From the NCBI GenBank assembly GCA_013397455.1, contig VYZB01000382.1, forward strand, positions 672,902 through 736,901: a stretch of 64,000 bases of DNA, given 5' to 3'. This DNA comes from Crotophaga sulcirostris. Its lineage: Eukaryota; Chordata; Aves; Cuculiformes; Crotophagidae. The notes beneath the pieces are model-generated. The model worked only from the letters and a program-made list of their open reading frames with translations. It did not search any database and was not told the DNA's origin. Shown here piece after piece: positions 25,520 to 39,741 of this stretch. Position 1 is the first letter of the stretch, and each line of letters starts with the position of its first letter. The translations under genes were made by a program, and so were the position numbers.

Positions 25520-27477
25520 AGAGACCTGCATGGATGAACTCCTGGACCAACTCAAACACAGAAAGGAAGTCTACAAAGGGTAGAAGTAAGGACAGGAGGA
25601 ATGCAGAAAAATTTTTCGAGCGGACAGGGATCAGGTTAGGAAAGCTAAAGCCTTGATAGAATTAAATCTGTACAGGGATATCAAGGGCAACAAGAAAAGC
25701 TTCTATAGGTACATTGGTGATGAAAGGAAGGCTAGGGAAAATGTGGGTCCCCTCTGGGAGGAAATGGGAGACCTGGTTACCCAGGATATGGAGAAGGATG
25801 AGGTACTCAACAACTTTTTTACCTCATTCTTCACTGTCAAATGCTCTAGCTACACTGTCCCCAAGTCACAGAAGTCAAAGGCAAGGACTGGGAGAATGAA
25901 GGACTACCCACTGTCCAAGAAGATCAATTGTAAGATGATCTAAAGAACCTGAAGCTTCACAGGTCCATGAGATCTGATAAGATGCATCTGTGACTCCTAG
26001 AGGAAGTGGAGGATAAAGTGGTTAAGCCACTATCCATCACATCTGAGAAATCGTGGCAGTCTAGTGAAGTTCCCACTGACTGGAAAAGGGGAAACATAAC
26101 TCATTTTTAAAAAGGAAGATCTGGAGAACCTCAGGCTGGTCAGTTTCAGCTCTGTGACTGGTAAGCTAGTGGAGCAAATCCTCCTGGAAACTGGTCTAAA
26201 GCACATGGAAGATGAGGAGGTGATTGGTGACAGCCAAGATGGTTTCACAAAGGGCAAATAATGCCTCACAAATTTGGTGGCCTTCTAGAACAGACTTACA
26301 GTGTTGGTGGAAAACGGAAGAGTAACTGATGTCATCGACTCAGACTTGGGCAAAGTATTACGCACTGTCCCACACAACATCCTTGTCTGTAAATTAGAGA
26401 GACTTGGATTTGACAGATGGACACTCAGTGGATAAAGAATTAGCTTGATGGTCACACTCAGAGAGTTGTGATCAAAGGCTTGATATCTAAGTGGAGACCA
26501 GTGATGAGTGGTTTTGCTCAGGGGTTAATATCAGGACCAGTGTTGTTTAACTTCCTTGTTGGTGACATGGACAGTGGGATTAACTGCACCCTCAGCAAGT
26601 TTGCCAACAACTCCCATCTGTGTGGTATGATCAACGCACTGGAGGAGGGATGCCATCCCAAGGGACCTTGACAGGCTTGAGATGTGGGTCTGTGGGAATC
26701 TCATGAAGTAAAATAAGGCCAAGCACAAGGTCCTGACCCTGGGTCAAGGAAATTCCAAGCACAAATACAAACTAGGTTGAGAATGGATTGAGAGCAGCCC
26801 TGTGGAGAAGGACTTGCAGATGCTGATGGATGAGAAGCCAAACATGGCCCAGCAATGTGCACTTGCAGGCCAGAAAGCCAACCATATCCTGGGAGGTATC
26901 GAAAGAAGTCTGACCAGCAGGCTGAGGCAGGTGATTATCCCCTGTACTCTGCTCTCATGAGACCCCCACCCAGAGTACTGCATTCAGCTCTGGTACCCCC
27001 TACTTAAGAAGGACGTGGACTGTTGGAGTGAGTCCAGAGGAGGGCCACAAAGATGATCAGAAGCCTGGAGCCCTTCTCCTACGAAGATGGGCTGAGAGAG
27101 TTGAGGTTGTTCAGTCAGGAAAGAGAAAGCTCTATGGAGACCTTCGAGCAGTCTTCCAGTTATTAAAGGGGGCCTACAAGAAACCTGGAGAAGGACTTCT
27201 TACACGGACATATAGTGACAGGACAAGGGATAAGGGCTTTAAAGTGAAAGAGGGCAGATTTATATTAGATATAAGGAAGAAATTCTGCACTATGTAGGTG
27301 GTGAGGGTCTGAAATATGTTGTCCAGAGAGAAGCTGTGAATGTCCCTGTGTTCAAGGCCAGGTTTGATGAGGCTTTGAGCAACTTTATCTAGTGAAAGGT
27401 GTCCTCTTCCGGTGGCAGAGGGGTTGGAACTGAATGATCTTTAAAGTCGCTTCCAATCCAAATCATTCTATGATTAC
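25520..27477 (+). repeat. Long decayed CR1 LINE, ORF2 from the RT approach to the 3' end
   Basis: This 2-kb copy carries CR1 ORF2 from between the endonuclease and reverse transcriptase to the 3' terminus, on the plus strand and broken by many stops and shifts. Blocks in order are: '[20 protein letters not shown]' (about 25677-25736); the RT approach near 26080; motif B and C surroundings at 26468-26671, where the catalytic dyad region reads SKFANNSHL; and the C-terminal 'FILDIRKKFC' near 27260. The tail ends 'aatcattctatgattaca', with about one CR1 octamer. In functional CR1 elements the dyad is two aspartates, so here both are Asn and the enzyme is dead. The 5' part including the endonuclease is missing. 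Confidence 0.93.
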
Positions 27478-30400
27478 AGAACCTACTTGTTGGAAGCATT
27501 ATTTGTGCTTTTAAGCCAGAGACAGGATCCCTTCTTTTCTCATGCAGATGAAACTCACTTCAGCAAAGAAATATATATATAGTATATATATAGTAGTCCA
27601 TTGACTTTATCAGAAGAGAAAGGTTATTTATAAATGGGACAATTCTGTTAGAATGGAATTTTCATCTGTAGGGAAATGTTTTCCTCTAGTACCTACCTGA
27701 GAAATAAATTTAGAGATATCTTGGTCCTAAGGCTTCCATATATACGCATATTTGCCAGCTACAAGCATGAAGGCACTTTTGGCGGTTATGAACACTGACA
27801 TAAGTAATCTAAGAGTACATTAGGGATCTCTTTCTCTGTGGCATTAACCTCTCTTTGCCCCATGGGAGTGCAAGGGTTCTCAAAGGGCTCAGAACTGTTT
27901 CCTGAATCCCTGCCCTCCCTTCCAGGTATAAAATTTTCCAAAGACCTCCACTTCAGCCCATATTATTAGGTGCATGCTGGAAAACTGACAGAAACAAACT
28001 GCACCAAGGCTGTTCTCTATTTGCAGGAGCACAGCACCAGCCACATGAACCAAAACAGTGTGATGAGGCTCAGGAGCAGAAGTCTGGGCCCTGCAGTAAT
28101 CATCTCCACCTCCTGTCATTCCTGTGGCCCCAGGGCTAAAGTCTGTATTTCTTTATGCAGGTAGAAGAGCAACAGCTCAACCTGAAGAGAGGTTTTCAAT
28201 GCATCTTGAGAATACTTACTGAGTGAATCCTTGTGGAACATATCAAGAGTATCTGTCCCTATTCATAAATATATGCAAGGCATAAAGCTCTTTTGCTGCC
28301 AAGTTTTTTTTTTGCTGTTTCACAAGAACCCTTGAGCAAAAATGCAGATACAACAAAACATTGTGCATGTTCAAGCTTAAGTAGGGCATAAAAAAGATTT
28401 TTAAAGACCTCAAATGCAGCTAATATCAGATTTAAACATCCTAAGCATGAATCAGGCAAGAAAACCACTGTGCAGACATGTATCTAAATAGCTAAAGCAG
28501 AAGAACCCCTCCTTTTAATACAACACATACTTGACAAAGTTGCCAAAATGAGCCCTTGTGTAATTTCTTCAAAATGTTGCTAACAGGAGGGACCAAGGAT
28601 CCTTAGAGCACAGCTAGTGATAGTGCAGCCCCTCTAGGCCTGTCCTGTTAAAGTCACTCAGTTTGTTCTGGAGGCACTGGTAGGAGAGTAAGGGACACAA
28701 ACCCTCACAGTGAAATAGGTGAGGGTGTGGATGTACATACCCCACCATGGCAACTGTGTCTAGGCTCTTCTCCTGCAGAAGCAAGGGCAAGCAGCTGACT
28801 CCCCACAAACAGGCACACCACCTCATGTTTAGCATGTGGTGTAGCTGTGAGCTTTCCCTCAGGCTTTCCTCAGCCTAGGACCCGCAAGGTTGTGTCGTTC
28901 TCCAGAAGGGACGTCGGTTGATGCCACCTTCACTGCGCAGTGGGAATACAAGTTTAAATGGAGAAAAGATAGAGGGCACATAGCTTTATTTTCTTCAGTC
29001 ATGTCTCTGATATTAGTCTGTCTGTTATGTTTTCTGATCTCTGACATCCAGCAGCTTGAACTAGATTTACTCCTAATGATACCTTCTGAGTAACACTGAA
29101 AGTATTTCTATAGTGCTACTGTGTATTTGCAATGATGCTAGTGGCTGAAAATCAAGCTCCAGGCTCAAGATTGTGTTTACTTCCATGTCTCAGTAACACC
29201 TGACAGTCTTCTTGAATAGCTGTGGGCTGCAGGAACTCCACATGTGTTCTGTTCTGAATGGGCAATCCATTAAAAATGTTATCAAGACAGGGTCACAGCC
29301 AGGTAGCAGTGAGAGGGCTAAGAAATGGTAGCCACAAGTAAGTGTTTCATATGGAGCCTAGTAAAGAAAAGTGAGTTTGTTAGATTAATGAAGTTTCCAG
29401 GTTCCCATGAGCTCCACAGGTAGGATAACTCTTGCTATTGAATCACAGAAAAGTTTTAATTGACTAAATTTACAGATAAATTTTATCAAAAATGAACAAA
29501 AAATTAACTTTGGAACATAACACTACATGGAGAAGGCTAGAGAAGAAGATAAGCCTTTGCTGCCTATTTATTATTTATCCTTTTTATTATTTCTACACTA
29601 AATATAGTTCTACAATAGATCTTGATTATCATCATGCCTTCCATATTCTGTTTGCCTTAAAAATTAAAAAAAGAAATCAATGTAAAAGAATTTTAAAAAC
29701 AGTGCACTGGAAGAAAAAATAAAAGCCCCCTTTGAGACGAAATTATGTTCTTCCTGCAGGATGAGTGACTCTACATTCTATGAATAGCAGCCTTTCAGTA
29801 AGGCACCTAACAGACTTTGACAGAATTATAATTTATGATGTATTACTTAGACAAAGTAATATTAATATTTTATCCCAGAAAAGCTTGCAACAAAATTAGC
29901 AAGGTAGCATATTTCAACTTTTGTTTTGTCCAGTTTTACTGCCAGGAAAATTCTTGTTCATATTGTCAATTGGAGAACAGCTCCTGGCTAGTGAGTTTTC
30001 ATAGTACACTTCATTTCTCCGGAGAGTTTAAACTGATTCACTTTGGAACAGATTTTTAACTACGCTTTTTTATAGAAAATGTTTACTGCTACATCATTAT
30101 CTGAAATGGTATTTTAACTTGTATAATGCAAAGATACTGCTTACAACCTTCCAGGTGTTCCATTAGTGATCATTTTTTAAAGCATTTTTAAGTTTTTTAG
30201 CAAGCTTGACCGAGAAAGATAACCACCCCTTTACTAATATTTATTTAACAATGCATACACTGCATAAAAATGTCACTTTTTAAGTTCTAAATTGTAGATT
30301 TTGCAGATCATCATACGTACATGACAATTTTTTTTACCTGGTATTGGAAAATGTCTTACTTGTCTCTCAGTTTAAAACAAAATCAGCCCGTATTTCTTAA

Positions 30401-33400
30401 ATCACCAAAATCCATTAATTTCAGCATGAAAAAAAATTAAACAAAACAAAATAAAATAAAAAAAAATTCTCTCTACATGCATAGCTCTAATAAAGAAATA
30501 GATAAGGAAAACAACATAAAGTGCCTAACAAAATGCTTTAAAGCAGATTGTCATTATTCTCCAGCTTTGATAATGAAATAAGCATCATTCAAGCCAGTCT
30601 CTCTATGACGTATGCGAACAAGAATTCTTGAAATAGCCTGTTAAAAGTTTGTTTGCAATTAAGCGCATTGATGTTGTTCATAGGGCACAAGCCTTTTCCA
30701 AAGGGAGTATATCCCACACAAAAACGTATCTTCCCTTTGCTAAGGCTGTGAATAAAACTTAGGTATTCGGTCTTACTGCTCAAAAAAGCCAGACCCTGTG
30801 GGTGTCATAAGAAAGTACTAAAAATATATTTCAAAGACCTATACACATTGTAGGATTTTGGATTTGTCTTTTGGGTTTTGACCTTTATGAATTCACAAAG
30901 TTTTCACTATACCACTGAGAACAGAGAACTTACTAAAACTAAAAAGAAGGAGTTATAATCACATGACTTCATGAGCTTTGAATTTTATAAATACAACAAA
31001 TATACACCTTACAATAGAACTGGATTGATGGCAATACCATCAGGACAGCAGAGAATATAAAAACAGATATAAATACAGGGAATGACCTGAATTCAATTTA
31101 AGCTCTTTTCTATTTTAAAGCCCTAATATATTAACTCAAAGAGCTACTATACCAAGGTGGATCTTCATGTCCTGCCATGGATGTATTTGGTTTCACTGAG
31201 ATTTACTTCAGTTATGTTCTTAAAAAATTAAGGTTATACAGTTCCAGCGCAATTATAAAATCTTATTCATACTTTTAACGGTTTGGCTGGATTATTTATT
31301 TCTCCTTCCACTAAAACAGAGCAACTAATCAATCAAAACGAAAAAAATCACAGATGAGTAAAGCCAGCTGTCTTCAATTTGCCCATTGCAGCATGAAATT
31401 GAACAAATTCAGCTTTTTGAGGAGAAGGTGTGTCCTATGGAAAAAAACATTGGATTAACATATTAAGTGCTTGGGAGTCACACAGAGAAGAGCATCTGTC
31501 TTTTTCTCCTGTGGTATCAAAGGTTTCCATCATGTTTACAAACACTAGTGATACACAGCCACTTTCTGTAACTGATGAATTGACAAAAACACTTGACAGC
31601 ATTTAAGGTCCAAGATATGATTTCTTTAGAGCACATCATGAAGGTATTCAGTCCCTTTTGTGGTTTGTCACCCATCGAGTTTTAAAAGGGCATGAGTTGT
31701 TGCTGCTTTAATGTAGCTCCCTTGTGGTGCAAGGCTTTTGCCTTTGGAAATTTACCTGCCTTCTGATGGCTGATTTTTCTCACATCTGTTGGAACCCATT
31801 AACCCCCACAGATTTTTACATCAGTGTTTGCAGGGTGGCTAAGAAGGAGCAGTCAAGTGCTAGGTTTTACATCCCTTCTGTGTCACTCCTTCTCCTATCT
31901 AGTAGAGATAAATGAACTGAGATCATTTAACTAGGAGTTACTGCTGCTGCACGAAATAAAATCTCCTGCCCCACTTCTGCTTTTTCCTCTCTCAAATAGT
32001 CAAAACTTACTCCTTTTTTGTAATATATACTACGAAATCAACACAATTGTTCAAACGGTTTCATGCCTTCTGAACCCAGTTGTTAACATATCCTGCCCTG
32101 CTCCACCTAGGGCTCAGGGTCAGGAAAGTTTACCTAAGACAAATAAAGAAAGTCACAGTCTCCCTACACGTGCTAAAGTGAGAGCAAGAGATGGAAAAAT
32201 GAAAGCACAGACACGTCTAGTCAATGTTCTAGCTTCATTTCCAGGATGACCTGATTCCAATGCTTTGCTTGTTTCCAGCTCAAGGTAGAAGAAATCAACT
32301 TTCGTATTTGTATTCTTCAGTCTGTGGGGTGGAAGACAGAGGTAGATAGAGGACTTATGCTTCATTCAAGCATTGCCTTTACCCTTTGGTTTGCAAACAG
32401 CTGAAAGTCCAGGAAAATGACCAGTCCATTGGCCAGACATTAGTGGGAAAGAAAGGCCATATTTACTTAATAAACTGCATTGAGGAGAAACGAGTACGGA
32501 CCCCAAACCTTGAATTTACATATTTCATGTAGAGGAAACATTATGGCCCTTGAAGTGTATTTATCTAGAGATAGCTAAATATCTTTTATATGCAGTAGCT
32601 TTCTTCTATTTTGCACGATAATTTAATTCAGTTCTTTGCAGTCTAAACTAATTTCTTTCACTACAGCATTTTATTATTTGCTGATTGTCCCTAGGTAGCT
32701 TAATTACTGGGAAGAGGATAATGAAGTAAACCTGGAGCCAATATTTAAGTAGAGTGTGGCTGCTCAAGCATAATGAGCATTTTAAATTTGCTTTTTAGTA
32801 CTCTATAAAGGTCTATAAAAATACCACCTTCCCTCCTGCTTTGCCTATTAAAAGGCTGTCAGGAGTTTGTATACTGCAATTAACACTGAGGGGCAATGTG
32901 CCTGCTAGGAAGGGGTTGCTTTATGCTGGATGGTCTCTTCTGGGGCTCCATTTGCCCTCATAGCATCTTCACTAAAACAGGAAAACAAGAACACTAGGGG
33001 TCTTAAAAGGTCCCCTGGTGTTTCTTCTTTACCTCAAGGAGAACATTATGAGTTAGTTTTGATGTCCTTAGACATTCTAGCAAAGTTCATTATTCTTTAT
33101 CTACTTAAGTACTTACCATAATTTCAATCACAACAGCTAGACTTCACACTGAAATGTTTTGTCTTCCTGCTTCTTTACCAGTAGGTTTCAAACCAGAGCT
33201 AAGTTCATTTCTAGTGGCAAGAAAACTCCTTGTAGTCTCCCACACATGGTCTGCGTTATGTCCATTCAAGTAGGACATAGGCAATATGACAATGGCCCAG
33301 GCACTGGCATGCTCATGCTCATGGCTGGATCTAGGGTGCCTGCTTGGCATGCACCCAGAGTGCTCCTAAATGATGCCTGTGCTGGGGTCAGGAGGTGCTG

Positions 33401-36400
33401 TATCTCTCCTGTTTGGGCATAAGGGGAAGAGACAAGAAGATTTAGCTCTGTGCAGGTAATCATGCTTTACCTCTTACCCTCCTATTCAGAAAATTAGTCC
33501 TGCCTTGTCTCATTGACTGGCATAGATGTAGCCCAAAGGACTATGCCGATACTTGAGTGATAGCTTCTCTTCTACAGTTTCTTTTTTTCATGATTTGCAT
33601 GGAGTGATTTAATCAGCTAGGGCTCAATAGGTGACAGCAAATTGTGCTTTATTTCCAGCTGATTGTACGCTATATAATATACATAACAAAGACTGAAGTC
33701 TCAAACCATATTTATTCGTCTGCACTGCACAGACCTCTCATGGGGCTCTATAAAGATGTGATTTCTTGAGTGTTTGAAGTGTTATCATTTTATAGTTAGG
33801 GGACTTGGAATGTGAAAGGTGTTCTATAAGCTATTACTTATGGGCAGTGTTGTACGAACTAAATTTGCAATTTGCTCTTTAAACCATCAAATTCATTTTA
33901 ATGCAATTTAGAAAATATGTAGTATTTCAGCCATGAAGAATTTTATTTTAATTAAAGTAATAAGAGAGTTTTAAAGGTTGTGATTATTACTGGATAACCA
34001 TATCCTTGGGGAAATAGGACCATTTAGATACTCCTTCTGTCCGATTAAAATACGACACCATGGGATTAAACGTTAGGACATATAGCATGAGTAATGATTT
34101 CATGACTTATTAGGTGCAAATAAATGTTAACAGAACAAGAACTATAACAGGCCAAATTAACTCTTGTGGCAAGTGGGACAAGGCTCTGTCAAATTCTGCA
34201 CACTTTCTGTGCCTGATACACCATAACTGTATTCAACCAAGTATGCTTTTATCGCTGTGATATTTATGGTGCATACTGACTCTATTGGAGGTGTATATTG
34301 CATCATAATTCAAGAAGACTCATCTCACATACTGAAGATCCATCTGGTGATGATAACACTGATCTTGCTCGGGCTTGTTTTTACGGGAGTTGGTCGAGCA
34401 CGGTAGACAGGTCTAATGGTCCCTTTGCTGTGGGTATGAAAGCTCAGATCAGGGGCATCTAGTGCACATGCTTTTTAATAGCCTAGTGGTAGTGACTTAA
34501 ATCCACTACAATTAGCAGTGTAGCATTTCATTTTAGTCACCTTGCTTTCCAATGGCACTCAATCTTCAGTGAGACTTCCTTCTGAGGAATGGGAAGAACT
34601 GAAACTGCATGAAGTGTCACTGAGCTACAAACCAGCTAAATGACCTGGTAGTAAAGGCTGAGGAGAGGAACTGAGACTCATGCTGACTTTGCTGAGGGGG
34701 TTTAGCTCCACAGTCTGTTCTAAGAGACACAATAAGCCTTCAGCAGTCAGCCTTAAAGTATGTAGTTGACAGAACTTCGCAAGAATACAAATGGTTGCAG
34801 GGTTACGCTCTTCTTTGCCCTTCAGCCAGTGGCACAGTGAATATCCCTGGATGGGAAGGGTAAATGAGATTGTCCTCTTCTCTCCAAAAAGATTTAAACT
34901 CACAAAGGACCCCAAATACTTCTTGGTCTATTCAGTGAATGAGTTTGTTTCAAACGCTTCTGTTGACACTGATATATTTCAAATGGAAGGAGTAAATGAT
35001 TGCTGATGAAGAGCACAGAGAAAAAACAGCTCTGTAGCCCAGGATGCACTCACTTGTGTAGCAGAGGGAGATCAGCCTGCAGTGAATTTTCAGACTGTAG
35101 ACTGGAATTCAGTGTCCTCTGTATCAGGCACATGGATTGACAGGCTGGAGCACCAGTATCCCTACTTCTCTTTGTACAAGTTAATACTTGCATCTTTCAC
35201 AGATTTCTCAGATTCCCTTCAGCTCAATAGAATTATGAATATGCTTAAAGGCAAGCATGTAATTAAGCTGATTACTTCATTTAGTGACAGATTTATCTAA
35301 ATCCTATCCTCATCTATCTCCTTTATCTAAACTAAGTTTTGCACACCTTTGAATAAGGAACTATTACCATGGTCTTCATATTACCTTTTCCTAAAAAGGA
35401 TCATTTCTAAAGCTTGGAACTGACATGTCATGTTACATATGCTCACATTGTTTAATGTTACTCCCTAAGTTATATAAGCATGACAAATCAGTTGGAGGCG
35501 ATTTGCTAGGCAGCTTCACTTTCCATCATACCTACTCAAATCTTTTAGCCTATTTCAAAGAAGATACAAATGATGACCAATCCACACTATTTTTGAAAAT
35601 TGGTCCAGCTAGGAAAAGAGAGGATAAGTAAAGGTTAGCAATCAAATCTGTCAAATGTAACCCGTGGTGTATCTACTGGATGACTGTCCTCAGTTATGTC
35701 AAAAAGTTACTGAATTTTAAATATAAATCTCTGTAAATGAGAAAAGGATGCTATTTAAAAATAAAATAACCTTGATTTTACTATTTAATGAAAGAAGGTG
35801 TCTTATGAACACTCTGATCACATTTCTAACTCTTCATTTTTATTAAGTAGATATGAATTTCACTATATGTCAACTCAAAGGGCATACGCCTGTTGATCAT
35901 GTTGGGCAAAGCCTTTCTGCAGATTTTCCTCAAGTGACTGCTGTGATATTTTGTACTTCAGATGGATCACAACTATGAGTTCAAAGCAAGCTGTGAAAGG
36001 CTTGAAGTGGTTTTCACTGCTTCACTGTCAAAAGCAAATCTTGACTGTTGTACATTTTTAATTAATTTGATAAAAACCTTTGGCATGGTGAGGTAACTTA
36101 GAGAAATATGGAAAGACTTGGCATTCTAAGTATTTTCTGTCAATTTTGACAAGCACCCATGATGGAAGGCAAGTAAAGGTCCATAAGAGCCTATCTAGCT
36201 TCCCTTTGGCAGTCAGAAGGGTCATATGCCCTATCTTGTTTATCCTGTTTATTTACACCAAAGCCAGGCAAGACAAAATGCAACCTGAAGACTAATGTCA
36301 CAATTTACTTTCAGACTGCCTGAAGATAGTTTAACTTTAGCAGACTACTTATGAGGTCTAAAGTTAATGGACGGATTTGCAGGAACTCTGCTGTGCTAGT

Positions 36401-38323
36401 GACTTTGTACTTGTAGTGGGCTAAAGAAGTTTTGCTACCGGGAGGACTCATCTTATGCATCTGCAGACCTACTTGGACTGACTTGAAACCTAAGAAAATT
36501 TTAAAAAAATGTGCCAAGCAACTCCTTTTAAGATACAGTTATCCATAAATTTGCATATCTTCAAAGTGTTTTGAATAACGTGTTAACATTCCAGTAAGCT
36601 TTCATACCTATAAAGTTAGTGTGGTCTCCAGCTGATTTATGATGTATATCAGTGAGTTACCCCAGCCAGATTGCTTGATCAGGTGTCATGTTTCAATTTC
36701 AAATCAAACACTGAACAAAGTGGTACAACAAGCTCACAAGTGGCAAAATCTTAAAGCATGCTGACTGTATGTCCTGTGGCATTAATACTAGTGACACAGG
36801 TGTAAAGGGTCTGCTCTGTGATTTGAATACAAAAGATGTGAATATCTGCTTCACGTGTTATGGCTAGGTTTCTGAGCTATAAAGGCATATTTGTTCTGCT
36901 TTAAAAAATGTCTTTGATGTGGATATGAATAAGGGGAATTCAGAATAGAGATGCTGGTTTGTATGTTCCTGGTATGCATCATTTTTACAATGGGTGTGAT
37001 ATGGATGAATAGAAGTATTATCTGCTAAGAATACAGAGCTGAATGAAAGAGAAAACATCTCTATCCACATATAGAACAGGACATATTTAAGTTCCAGTTG
37101 GGAAAGTTAATAATGATTTACTGTTGGTATCTGCTTAAGTTTAACACAGGGATTTATAAGCAGGAAGATCTTAGATAGTGTTTGACAATTAATAATCCAA
37201 ATTCCAGACCAATGAATGCAGATCATGCCATCATATTTGTTAAGAAGGAAATGAATGCCTGAGGAGACATGGACTTCATTGTTAGTGCAAAGGCATGTCT
37301 GAACATAGGATTATTCAACAATATCTATTCCACTTTAAATTTGCATTTCACCATCCTGAAATATCAGGTGTTGACATGCCCTACTTTAACGAAAAACGAG
37401 TAAAGACTGCTGTACTTTGTAATGGGACCGTTCAGTGAACAATATCAAGAACCTGAATGTCCAGGACAGCTAATTTTGTACAGATTCCGAAGCCTAAGTT
37501 TCATTTGGAAACTTACAGAGGAGCTCTTTTACTGAGAAAAGTGATCCTAATCACCATAAAGGTTTGGAGGTTTGTGGGGTTTTTTTCTATTTTATTACAC
37601 TGTGGAAACTCTGAAATCTCCTTTGCTGCATATAGCAATATAACCCTCTAATAAAATCAAGGTTACTTTTTAGTGTGACTGCATGTCTTCAGACCAAGAA
37701 ATCCCAGACACTGTTGTTTGATTGGATGTTATTTAGTACTAGGCTTGTAGATACACACTGCCGCAGCTTTGGTGGCACAGGTTATGGCATCTGTTACTCA
37801 GCTAAAAGTTCTGTGCTCCACATATACAGAAGTAGAAACCATTCTCCAATTTGGAAAGCTTTTATCTGATACCTCCAGGCAATGAAAAAGGTCACCTGTG
37901 TGGGGTTTTTTTATGCTCTTTAGTGAGAAACAGGAGTTTCTATCTAGAAATTTGCTTAAAAGTAATTTTTACAGCTACGCAGAAAATGTTGTTTAAATTA
38001 AGCCCTCAAATTTTAAAGTACTAAGGACCATGGCTATTAAGAAATTTAAGGCAAGAAAATTTGCTTTCCTTTTTTCTCTGGCACATCTTTGACTTGCATG
38101 GGAGTGTGTATATGTGCTCATTTGGAGCAAAATCCTGTGTGAAAACTGGCAGTCTCAGAAAAGTCTAGAATATCTCCTGAAAGGAGCTTTTGAGCCTGAT
38201 GCAGCTTTGCTGAAAGGTAGAAATCCAGCATGTAATTTTAAAAAAGATTTTACTTTATAGCTCAAGCCTTAAACTCAATTTCAGTATCAAAACAGGAGAA
38301 AGGCGCTGATTCTGTCTAATGTA
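27478..38323. other. 10.8 kb of unannotated AT-rich DNA
   Basis: No gene, RNA or interspersed repeat was recognised apart from a short (TA)n tract at 27570-27595. Open frames stay below about 100 codons (34625-34915 minus is the longest) and show no domain. A gene desert or large intron would look like this. Confidence 0.55.
27570..27595. repeat. Interrupted (TA)n microsatellite
   Basis: The run of AT dinucleotides 'atatatatatagtatatata' is interrupted by single G bases. It lies about 90 bases past the end of the CR1 copy. Confidence 0.85.
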
Positions 38324-39741
38324 TCATAGAGTCATAGAATCATAGGATGGTTTGTGTTGGAAGAGACCTTAAAGATCAAACTCTCCTGCCATGGGCAGTG
38401 ACGCCTCCCACCAGACCAGGCTGCCCAAGGCCCCATCTAACCTGGCCTTGAACACCTCCAGGGAGGGAGCAGCCACAGCTTCCCTGGGCAACCTGTGCCA
38501 GTGTTTCAACATCCTCGTCATGAAGAATTTCTTCCTAATGTCTAAGCAAAATCTCTCCCCTTCCAATTTAAAGCGACTCCCCCTCATCCTATCACTACTT
38601 GCCCTTGTAAAAAGTCCGTCCCCAGCTTTCTTGTAGGCCCTTCAGGTACTGGAAGGCTGCTCTGAAGTCTCCCCTGAGCTTTCTCCAAGCTGAACAAGCC
38701 CAACTCTCTCAGCCTGCCTTCACAGCAGAAAGACTCCAGGCTTCTGATCATCTTTGTGCCCCTCCTCTTGACCCATTCCAACAGTTCCATACCTTTCTTA
38801 TGTTGGTGATTCCAGAACTGGACACAGTACTCCAGGTGGTATCTCATGAGAGTGGAGTAGAGGGATAATCGCCTCCTTTGACCTGCTGGTCAGACTTCTT
38901 TTGATGCTGCCCAGGACACAGTTGGCCTTCTGGGCTGCGAACACACATTGTTGGCTCATGTTGAATTTCTCACTCATCAGCACCCCCAAGTCCTTCTCCA
39001 CAGGGGCGTTCTCTATCACATCATCCCCTATCTTGTATTGAAAACACAGACTGTCCTGACCTAAGTGTAGGACCTTGCACTTGGCCTTGTTGAACCTCAT
39101 GAGGTTCCCACAGGCCCACTTCTCCAGCTTGTCCACATCCCTCTGGATGATATCCCATCCTTCGGGTGCAACAACTGCACCACTCAGCTTGGTGTCATCT
39201 ACAAACTTGGTGAAAGCTCACTTGATCGCGCTGTCAATATCATTAATGAAAGTATTAAACAACACTGGTCCCAGTATCGACCCCTAAGGGACACCGCTTG
39301 TCACAGGTCTCCATCTGGACATAGAGCTGCTGACCACTCTCTGAGTGCAACCATCCAACCAATTCCTTATCCATCGAACAGTCCACCCATCAAATCCATA
39401 TCCCTCTAATTTAGAGAGAAGGATGTCGTGGGGGATGGTGTCAAAGGCTTTACAAAAGTCCAGATAGATTACATCCATTGCTTTTCCTCCTGCCACCCCA
39501 CCACAGAAAGGCACTAAGTTGGTCAGGAAGGACTTGCTCTTGATGAAGCTATGCTGGCTGTCTCAAATTGTCTCCCTGTCCTCCACGTGCATTATCATAG
39601 CTTCTTGGAGAATCTGTTCCCAGACACAGAGGTGAGGCTGACAGGTTGGTAGTTCCCCGGGTCATCCTTTCTACTCTTTTTTAAAAATGGGCACAAAGTT
39701 ACCCTTCTTCCAGTCACCAGGGACTTTACCTGACTGCCATC
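38324..39741 (-). repeat. CR1 LINE, minus strand, RT domain to 3' end
   Basis: The plus strand opens with the reverse of a CR1 tail (tcatagagtcatagaatcat). Read on the minus strand from 39741, the ORF2 blocks are: an RT entry segment; '[20 protein letters not shown]' (motif A, in the frame 39284-39514); '[11 protein letters not shown]' (motif B); a one-codon stop at 39218-39220; then 'FVDDTKL' (motif C with both aspartates kept); and 'KLEKWACGNLMRFNKAKCKV' within 38798-39136. The last blocks (38584-38847 and 38369-38587) are the C-terminal region ending 'DGALGSLVW'. Frame changes between the blocks and the internal stop mean it is a dead copy. The 5' end is truncated inside RT. The copy is better kept than the one at 25520-27477. 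Confidence 0.94.

Noticed and set aside
30589..30783. Minus-strand frame with Cys-rich end as a terminal exon
   Set aside because: The length is within chance expectation and no splice acceptor is clear.
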